Shown here one piece after another: positions 56,100 through 64,000 of a stretch of 64,000 bases of DNA. Source of the stretch: Fomitopsis serialis (Eukaryota > Basidiomycota > Agaricomycetes > Polyporales > Fomitopsidaceae); the NCBI RefSeq assembly GCF_022376445.1, contig NW_025955142.1, positions 1-64,000 on the forward strand, in the 5' to 3' direction. The position numbers and the translations under genes were made by a program. Every line of letters begins with the position of its first letter. Within the stretch, counting starts at the first letter, position 1. The notes below the pieces were generated by a model. The model was given only the letters and a program-made list of their open reading frames with translations. It ran no database searches and was not told where the DNA came from.

Positions 56100-58319
56100 C
56101 TTGGGCACATCATTCAATTTAGCGGCCGCCTCCCCTGTGGTCGACAATCTCTCTACGCTGCTGAGTGAAAGGGAGATAAGCAAATCGCAATCTAGGAGTG
56201 GTCATTGTCGACGCACGAGTGAGGCTGAGCATCAGCTGGTCGATGGTGGCCTTGGCTCCCAGTATGGGGCGGCATCTGGGCAGTGTCACGGTGTCGAGTG
56301 GAGCATCGAGAGCTTGGTAGGTCCCTTTATATCTTTGGTTCTGCCGGCGCAGGACGGAACATACAGATGATTCACTCACGCTTGAGCAGGTGTTGATACT
56401 GTGGCGGCGAGTGTGGACGTGCACATGAATTGAAGTACACAATGGGCCACTGGATAAGGACGCACCGTTGACCGCATCATTGCGTTCTGAACGCGCGTGC
56501 GTCTCGGCCTGCGTGTTGCCGACCACAGAACAGAACTTATTGAATAGAGCGACATAACCTTGTCTAGAACTGGAGAGAGGAGATGAGGAGTGGACCACAG
56601 CGAAAAGCAGCTATACTGAGTTCAGCTGTACGAGTTCATCTTCGCAGGCTAAAACGGAGGCAAGACCCAGATAACGTCAGAATGTTGTCAGATCATTTGG
56701 CATTGAGTCTATACTGGGACTATCCTCCGAGAACTCGGAACCTCTCACTGCGAGGTTTCTTTTAGAGGATCCCCCTCCACGCAAACCGAGATGTTATTGA
56801 ATGACACGTACACTATTACACATCCCGTATTGCCTGTGATTCACGAATTAGTGGACTGAAAACATGATTCGACAAGGAACAACCTTTCTACGTAACTCCG
56901 GTGTTTTTTTAGGTCTTGCTGTAGGAGAAACCCACGAATGGCGCTGTGAGAGACCGCATCTGAAGGGTGGATCACAGCAGTAGAGATGCGGCGCTGTTCT
57001 CTGGAACAGATGTAAGCGCCGCGTTGAGACGGACGCTCAACCAAGAAGGCATAGAGCTGGCGGTACTTGAACTGCCTCCCAGCGGGCTCTCCGCGAGCTT
57101 GCGCCCAAGTCCGCTGTTAGGCTTGTTACGGCGCAGCTTCGCTGTGCGGCCAGCGTTCGACAAAGGAACATGAAGCATCTCAGCGCAGGTGTCTATCGCG
57201 GTCGATGTAGTGTGGACTCTTTACTCGTGGCAAGAGCAAGACAGACATGAACTCGAGGTCTGATAGCATGCTCAGGACGTACCAACAACTTGATGTACAT
57301 GTCCACGCCCGCCTAGGCCGTAGTGGTCTCTAACCACACATCTGCCAGCCTTGCATGTGTCTCATCGTTCCCATGCTTCGACAAAGTACCGCTCGGCGAC
57401 TCGGAAGGGCGGGACGCCTTTGAGCGTTGGGGTCGCTGCCAGGGTATGCCGGCGAGCAGTGACGAGTAAAAGACCTATGGGGCGTATACTAGGAATTCCT
57501 GGGACTCCTGAGCATGTATGCAAGGTAGCATGCACCAATCGGTGCCAGATTTGAGAGACCCAGAGGCCGCGAGAGCGCATAAGTAGTCTCCGTTGCTGAC
57601 CGAAAAGAGTTTTTGAGAACGCACGACTCAGAGCTCGAGAGTCGAGAGAGGTCGAGAGGGCGCCGAAGATCGGACTCGGATCGCCGATCGCAGTCGTTCG
57701 TTCGGCGTCATGCTCTCCTCCAACATGTATCATTTACTTTGTTATACGACTGCCTCCTCAAGGCCTCACGATGACGGTCTTGCCGACCTTGAGCTTGAGC
57801 ATGGCTACAATCAAAATTCCTTTCCGACCGCTGGCACCTCAACTAGATCTGTTTACTACCCGCGGGACCATCATGATAGTATGTACGCTGATGGCAAGCC
57901 TCTCCCAATATCCCGAAGACAAATAGGTTACTCTCATCAACGCTAGAGTTGCTACTCATGTCCTCGCTCTCCCGAATGACATGCTCAAGCTCGGCAGGTG
58001 GGTGCCTTGCCACGATGATTCGTAACTTGGCATCAGAGTGTGTGCTCGTCGGAGTCAACACTAAGGACCATGGACGTATATTTGAGATTGACATAGCTCC
58101 GGAGAACGTGTGTCGCAAGTTCCGCTTTCTCTGCTCTCGAATCACCTGGTATGTTGATGCTATCTTTTCGTCATTCAGCGCTCAGCATCGCCGTATAGCT
58201 GGGACAACTTTGTTCACAAGACCGCATGAAGCTCGAGTCCCACTCGAGTCCATCGTGTTAGGTTCCGAAAGCCGCGCGGACTTCCGGACAGGAGCCCATT
58301 CAGTGGAAAACCTCGCTGT
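56100..58319. other. No recognisable gene between caspase and foldback element
   Basis: Short frames only on both strands, with no domain recognised. The part just above 56049 is the upstream flank of the complete caspase gene. Confidence 0.35.
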
Positions 58320-59035
58320 TAACGGTACAGCCGGAGTGCATTTTGACCGTTGCAAACGGTAGAGCCGCCTCCGGCCGGAGTAGTCCGGGTCTACCGTTAG
58401 CAACAATGCACCGCTTGCAACAGGCCGGCCGGGCTTTTGGCCAGGGTAATGTACCTGTTGTAAACAGTCCGGCTGTATAGGCAACGGTCCGGCCGGACCC
58501 ATACAACATCACTGCAAACAGGCCGGGTGGAGGGCAGGGTTAGCACATGCAACGGAGCGGCCGGCCGGTCCACGTTGCAAACAGAGCGGCCAGACTCAGG
58601 CCCCACCACTTCAAATGTTCCGGCCAGGATAAAATCCCTTCATTGCAAGCGGACCAGCCGGAGTGAAGTCTATCTGGTCCAGAATGGGTTGGCCAGCCTA
58701 AACAAACTGACTCCACGAACAGGCCGGCCGGGCAGGAGTTGTCCTGCTTCAAACGGTCCGGCCGGTCACAGCCCCCTGGGGGCTATTGAAATACTATATG
58801 TATTATGCACCTATGGGGTATACCATCATTAGTAGATCACAGCATAATTTTCCCATGACTTAGGGATGCCTAGTGAAGCTGTAAAACACAAAACAGCCCC
58901 ACTGGCTGGCCAAATTAACTGGCCAGAGATTTCACTCACCCAGGTTTTTGCTTTACTGGCCATCAAATTAGCCAGGTTGTCCCTACAGGGCCAAATCAAT
59001 AGGCCGGACATTTCAAAACATTGGCCAGGCATTTT

Positions 59036-59180
59036 AGTTCATTGGCCGAAGCTTTGAATTCACTGGCCGAAGCTTTTACTTCATTGGCCGAAGCTTTTAC
59101 TTCATTGGCCGAAGCTTTTCTTCACCGGCCGAAGCTTTGGATTGACCGGCCAAAGCTTCTACTTCACCGGCCGGCGAAAA
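59036..59180 (+). repeat. ~21-bp minisatellite with HindIII motif in the foldback arm
   Basis: Units of the type TTCATTGGCCGAAGCTTTTAC are repeated about six to seven times. The reverse-complement array lies at about 60350-60500 in the other arm. Confidence 0.85.
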
Positions 59181-60349
59181 CAGCCGGTGCTCGGCAAAAA
59201 ATGGCCGGCCAGTGCGCAAAAATGGCCGGCCGGTGGGCAGAACCGGCCGGGCTGTTGAATTACTATATGTGGAAATGTGGTATTGTCTGGGAGCCCTTCA
59301 TTCATAGAGTCTAGTATTGATTTCCTAGTGTTCAAAGGTACATAGTTAGGCCAGGATATGCGAGACAAGATTTACTCACAGGCTTCTTTGCAAAACATGT
59401 TATTCAACTGCTGAAGCCAATATTCTTTGCCCACACTGTTTGACTATCTAGAATGTGTTATTTCAATGCATAGAGTAGATCCCCAAAAGGAATAGTCTTA
59501 TTCTTCGAAGCTGAATGCAGAACATGAGATAAGGGGTAAGGTATAGTATACATGTCAAACAATGTTGACTTCCTGCAGCCAATCTACATTCCAAACACAG
59601 TTTCACAATCTAGAATGGTTCATTACACACAAGGAGTGAGTCGTCCAAAGGAATAGTCTTATTCACATGAGCTGAATGTGGTACAGAGTTAAGGGGATCA
59701 TGCACAGGCCGGACCATCTCCTATGAGGATTGGCCGGCCGGACCATTACCAACAGTGGGTAGATGTTTCTGTGCCATTCTTGATTGCCAAACCTTGTGGG
59801 CAAAGCATATTGGCTTCAGGATGTGAACACAGTATAACATGTATACCCATATACCCACCCTCACCTTAACTCTGTGCTGCCTTCAGCTTGTGTGAATAAG
59901 ACTATTCCTTTGGAGGACTGATTCCTTGTGGGTCAATGAACTATTCTAGATGGTAAAACACTGTTTGGAAAGAACATTAGCTGCAGGAAGTCAACATGTA
60001 TACCATACCTGTATACCCCTTATTTGTTGTCCTGCATTCAGCTTCATAGAATAAGACTATTCCTTTTGGGGATCTACTCTATGCATTGTGATAACACATT
60101 CTAGATTTTCAAACAGTGTGGGCAAAGAATATTGGCTTCAGGAATTGAATAACATGTTTTGCAAAGAAGCCTGTGAGTAGTAAATCTTGTCTTGCATATC
60201 CTGGCCTAACTATGTACCTTTGAACACTAGGAAATCAATACTAGACTCTGCGAATGAAGGGCTCCCAGACAATACCACATTTCCACATATAGTAATTCAA
60301 CAGCCTGGCCGGTTCTGCCCACCAGCCGGCCATTTTTGTTTTCGCCAGC

Positions 60350-60500
60350 CGGTGAAGTAGAAGCTTCGGCCGGTCAATCCAAAGCTTCGGCCAGTGAGAA
60401 AAAGCTTCGGCCAGTGAGAAAAAGCTTCGGCCAATGAAGGAAAAGCTTCGGTCAATGAATAAAAAGCTTCGGCCAATGAATTAAAAGCTTCGGCCAATGA
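60350..60500 (-). repeat. ~21-bp minisatellite, inverted partner array
   Basis: AAAAGCTTCGGCCAATGAA units, about seven, are the inverted counterpart of the array at 59036-59180. The units are more uniform here than in the left arm. Confidence 0.85.
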
Positions 60501-61399
60501 ACTAAAATGCCCGGCCGATGTTTTGAGATGTCCGGCCATTTAATTTGGCTGGTGGCAGCTTCACTAAGCCCCTTTAAAATGTGGGAACACTATGTTGGGC
60601 TCCATTAGTGATGGTCTTACATATACAATCATTCAAATCACACTCTGTATCATAATACAATAGGCCGAAGGTTTTTGAATGCCCTCGGCCAGTGTTTGCA
60701 TGGCTGGCCAGTGAGCTAACAGCTCAGGCAATGTGATAGGGCATGCACTGTGGACATATAATACATGCTACTAGTAGGCTGTTCTAAGGGAGTATGGTCT
60801 ATTGTTGACTGGCCCAGCCAATACTGGGTCACAATACTGTTGCCCGGCCGGACCGTTACCAATGGATGGTGCCACTGCCCGGCCGGACCGTTACCAGTGT
60901 GGAGTGCTAGATTATATGGCCTGGCTAGCCTGCTATCAATGTGGAAAAATGGTCCGGCCGCTCCGTTGCCAGCTAGAGATGATGCAACCCGGCCGGTCTG
61001 TTATCAGCCAGGGAGCATGTGCTCCGGCCGGCCCATTGCAACTGGTGAACTATGCACTCCGGCCGGCCCATTACAAATGAAGGATCCCATTTCCCGGCCG
61101 GTTCGTTACCATAGGAGAAAGAGTATCCCGGTTGATCTGTTACAATTAAAACCCCTTATTGCCCGGCCGGTCCGTTGCCAGCAAGACACTAAATGGCCCC
61201 CTGTTCAGACAGAAAATAGGTGCCCTAGGGATACACCGGCCGGACTGTTTGAACTGGTTTGAGATACGCTCGGCCGGCTTGTTTGAAACCAGTCCGGCCG
61301 GCCTGTTTGCAACAAGGAAATCACAGCTCCGGCCGGAGGCGGCTCTACCGTTTGCAATGGTCGAAATGCACTCCGGCTGTACCGTTAGTATCGAGTAGG

Positions 61400-62250
61400 T
61401 ACCACTGAATAATGTGCGGACAGGTGACTTTCTGGAGAGAATCTGCTTGACGACGGCGGCGGCGGCCACAGCAGCTCCCACAGCCGCCATCCTCAGAGGG
61501 TGCCTAGACTTCCGCTTGGGACAAATATACGTTCTCTAAGACTCTTGCCGACCGTCGGCGAGGTCGCCGGAGGAGAACGAAATAAGGTCGTGAGTACACC
61601 GATGGTGACTGGTCCTGCTTGGGCTTCCACGATCGCGGCCGAGTCCTCAGCAGGCATCCGAGTCGGCGACGGCAGCGAACAATCATCCACATGCATAGGC
61701 AGCGGGACAGGCGTGTGGGTCTCGAGCACAGGTGACGGCAATGGGCTAGTCGCTAGTCTCCCGTAGGCAGATCACAAACATGCGACGGCAAACGAACCTC
61801 CTTAAACTGCAGCGATGATGACAGCGAATTGCTCTCCATCATTGCCGGTCCATCCTCCTGAAGCATCGGCAGCTGCAGCTGAGATACCGATGGCCAATAC
61901 CTGACGTCAACAGAGGTTGCTGCGTTCAAACTCTGCCAGGATGATAGAGCCCGAGACTATCGCACCAGCTTCGGTAGCTTATCAGACAGTCTTGCGTGCC
62001 TTCGCTGCCTGGACCTTCTTGCCGCCGCATGCGCTTGGGCGTCGGCGTCGGCGTCTGCCCGGGTTGACATTGCCTAGGAGCGTCTCTGGTTGTTCACTGC
62101 TAGCGACCTCGGAGGGTACGGTATCCGAGTCGTCCGTCGGTGTCGCCGGGAGATGTTCGTCCTGAGCGGAATTGCCAGTGGCAGCTAGAATAGAGGAGTC
62201 GATGGTAGATGCGGATCCCGGGGCCCGTCATGTACGTTCGCTTACATGGA
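61400..62250 (-). pseudogene. X', decayed copy of gene X
   Basis: The stretch mirrors gene X in order and strand. Near 62225 it reads ASTIDSS..., then QDEHLP, SEQPETLLGN, GRRRRRRPSACGGKKVQAAKAR, but a stop codon follows two residues after that motif. The second motif (CPKRKSRHPLRMA, AAAAVVKQ near 61445-61520) is in another frame. The segment ends against the foldback element at 61387. With at least one stop and one frame change it is unlikely to make the full protein. It lies directly downstream of the caspase gene at 62348, as X does with the caspase at 53776. Confidence 0.65.
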
Positions 62251-62347
62251 TCAGTCGCGTCGGTCGGTCTAACAAAACAACCTGCTCGATAGCGGTATCA
62301 TATTTGGGTTACACCTGAGCTCAAGCCAAGACACTGGTACGACACTA

Positions 62348-64000
62348 CTAAGATCCGCTAGGAGCCGATTGCTCACGCTCGCAGCAAGTCAAGACATACA
62401 CCGACGAAACCCATGTGTCACTGAATGCCAACTCTACCTTTCTTGCCTCTCGGTCTTTCTGCTTCACCAGACTATTCTGCTCGATGCTCCGCATGTCGAC
62501 ATACGAAGTTGAGACGAAAATCTTGAGGAAGCCAGTGTCCTTCTTGACATTGGCTGGGAGTGAGAATTGGATACTGTCAGTTCCTCCCGCACCGTAGCCG
62601 ATTGTTAGTCGACCAGGTTCGTCCCCGTTTCGTCGGGGCAGTGGAGCTTTGACTTTGTTACCAGGCGGCAGATACCAGTGCTGACATACTCTGTCAACCA
62701 CGAATGACATGTAGATCAAGTTGGGAAGACTACTTACCTGTATAGCATAATTGGAGGGATCGAAGTAGAACACGTAAGGAAAGAGGTCGTGATCGGACTC
62801 GTTGAGCAGTGTCAGGCCATAGTATGGTGCCATGTCGTGGATACGTGCTTCCTTCACCGTTCCCGGTACCTTGTACGTGGATAACGGATAACACCAAACT
62901 TCATCCGCGCTCGCGCGTTCGAACAAGTCTTCACCAATCTTCTGTAAGAGAGGCCGCAACTGTCTCGCCTCGGGTTTCGTCTCAAGACGATGCAACTCTA
63001 CCTTCGGCCGAAGGAGTTCCACGCTGTCAGGGGTGTGTTGGTCGGTGGGCTGATTGAAGCGATACAAGTGGAAGTTCCAGCGAGCCACGATCTCGAGGAT
63101 TTCGTTCGGCTGAAGAACGATGTCCGCAGATTTGAAGGCCTTATGCGGTACCGCGTATCGGAACGTCAACGGGTCGAATTGATCGATGATCCAGCAGTCG
63201 CCGTCCGTCGAGAGAGAGACGTCGAAGTACTCCGTCGGCCCCACTTTCGTATAATTGAACAAGCCCTGTTTTGAATCAGGCACGGAAGTCCTAACTTTTA
63301 TCGGCGTGGAATTCCAAGCGATGACCACCGCCATCAGGTCGTCTAGAGCATCCAAGGGTACTAGATCTGGTGTGCTTGGCTGCACGGTGCAACTCCACTC
63401 GCTCACGTGTTCCGCGGTGAGCACGACGCCGTCGATGGGGGACCCTTGCCCTCCTTTCCGAGGTTGCATGCTGAATCGCGCGCCCTCCATGACGCCGTGA
63501 ATACGGCCAGCAGCAACATAGAGTTTCCCATCGTTGTAGCGCATGGCGAACGAGTTTTCCTCCCCGGCTAATTCGGACGTGCTAAAGAGCAACCGATCTC
63601 TGTTCTTCCCCTCGCACAGCGGGTGCTGTCCATCAAAAGGGACTCCGCATAGTCTGATGGCCTCGGGACTCAACAGGTGGTCCAGTAGACGCGCGTACGT
63701 GAGCTGGCGGAGGGGCTCGTCCTGCTTGTACGCCATACGCAGGAAATTGAGCAAGTGGAACGTGAACAGACCTCGCGTGCGGCCCTCCACGGTGATACGA
63801 TTCTCCTGCGCCTTCTCGTCTTGACGGCAGGCAGCGAGAAGGACATGCGAGCGCATCGCTGGGTAGGAGAAACCTGTGGGTACGACCATCTTCGCGTCGC
63901 GACCTTGACTATCCGAGTCAGGGCGCCACGCCCAGATATCCTGGTCTAGATCTTCTGGGATTGGTGCCCGATGAAGCTCGGGACTTAGCCCGCGAGGCGT
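62348..64000 (-). CDS. Caspase-like (C14) protein, 5' part beyond the window
   Basis: The frame is open from the window edge at 64000 to the exon end at 62738, then a 57-nt intron (62681-62737) and a last exon 62680-62348. The visible part starts with LDQDIWAWRPD and continues with RSHVLLAACRQDEKAQ, TRGLFTFHLLNFLRMAY, LTYARLLDHLLS and HPLCEGKNRDRLLF. The C-terminal domain follows (YYGLTLLNESDHDLFPYVFY, LTIGYGAGGTDS, FLKIFVSTSYVDMRS). The catalytic histidine and cysteine would lie in the missing 5' part, so activity cannot be judged. It matches the complete gene at 53776-56049 in exon order and last-intron position. Confidence 0.88.
   Translation of the reverse strand, partial: TPRGLSPELHRAPIPEDLDQDIWAWRPDSDSQGRDAKMVVPTGFSYPAMRSHVLLAACRQDEKAQENRITVEGRTRGLFTFHLLNFLRMAYKQDEPLRQLTYARLLDHLLSPEAIRLCGVPFDGQHPLCEGKNRDRLLFSTSELAGEENSFAMRYNDGKLYVAAGRIHGVMEGARFSMQPRKGGQGSPIDGVVLTAEHVSEWSCTVQPSTPDLVPLDALDDLMAVVIAWNSTPIKVRTSVPDSKQGLFNYTKVGPTEYFDVSLSTDGDCWIIDQFDPLTFRYAVPHKAFKSADIVLQPNEILEIVARWNFHLYRFNQPTDQHTPDSVELLRPKVELHRLETKPEARQLRPLLQKIGEDLFERASADEVWCYPLSTYKVPGTVKEARIHDMAPYYGLTLLNESDHDLFPYVFYFDPSNYAIQVSSLPNLIYMSFVVDRVCQHWYLPPGNKVKAPLPRRNGDEPGRLTIGYGAGGTDSIQFSLPANVKKDTGFLKIFVSTSYVDMRSIEQNSLVKQKDREARKVELAFSDTWVSSVYVLTCCEREQSAPSGS

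Larger units (their letters stand above)
58322..61385. mobile_element. Foldback-type element, 3.06 kb, 59-bp inverted ends, TA duplication
   Basis: 58322-58380 (ACGGTACAGCCGGAGTGCAT...) matches the reverse complement of 61327-61385 at 57 of 59 positions, and TA flanks both ends (58320-58321, 61386-61387). The inner sequence is also inverted. About 59250-59410 matches the reverse complement of 60145-60300 almost perfectly, and 59540-59700 pairs with about 59850-60000. The whole element is thus an imperfect palindrome with arms near 1.4 kb and a small centre around 59700-59850. Outer arms are packed with CCGGCCGG motifs. No transposase frame is visible, so it is non-autonomous. Confidence 0.88.

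Overview
The window looks like a gene-poor, transposon-rich accessory region of a basidiomycete genome, most likely an Agaricomycete (mushroom or bracket fungus). The evidence is dense GT-AG introns of about 45-70 nt with CTGAC/CTRAC branch sites, class I hydrophobins with the eight-cysteine pattern, a KDZ transposase with its CxC2 cysteine cluster, an F-box/leucine-rich protein, and fungal caspase (C14) genes with an extra C-terminal domain. No tRNA, rRNA or CRISPR array was seen. Exon limits below were read by eye from splice signals and reading phase.

Layout. 1-4739: right-hand part of a KDZ element (copy 1: transposase C-terminal half, non-coding tail, GGATTAG-rich right end). 4746-6629 (-): N-terminal half of a KDZ transposase. 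7750-8060: inverted GGATTAG/CTAATCC clusters. 8542-15738 (+): a cassette of three spliced genes of unknown function plus a truncated paralogue, followed by a diverged relative of the KDZ-element tail that ends in the same right end at 19928. 19929-25377: an open KDZ C-terminal half, tail and right end (copy 2). Copy 2 runs straight into the 3' end of a caspase gene. 25378-28272 (-): that caspase gene, which reads best as one transcript with two caspase domains, the first having lost both catalytic residues. 28450-28745: a TA-flanked MITE just upstream of it.

28.7-44 kb holds an intact hydrophobin gene (32285-32748, -), a second hydrophobin gene split by a 4.46-kb minisatellite-rich insertion with an 8-bp target duplication (35796-40747, +), and an F-box gene with zinc fingers in the middle (41762-43507, +). 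44-64 kb is mostly minus strand and built from duplicated units: two coiled-coil genes each preceded by a short related exon, three members of a basic-motif family (called X, X' and Y here), one complete caspase gene (53776-56049) and one that runs off the window end (62348-64000). The X-caspase pair occurs twice. A 3.06-kb foldback element (58322-61385) lies beside the second, decayed X copy.

The shared theme is caspase-family and hydrophobin genes broken or duplicated next to active-looking mobile DNA. The most unusual items are the two-domain caspase with a dead first domain, the roughly 12-kb gene-carrying element nested in a KDZ gene, the hydrophobin split by an insertion with its target duplication still readable, and the foldback element.
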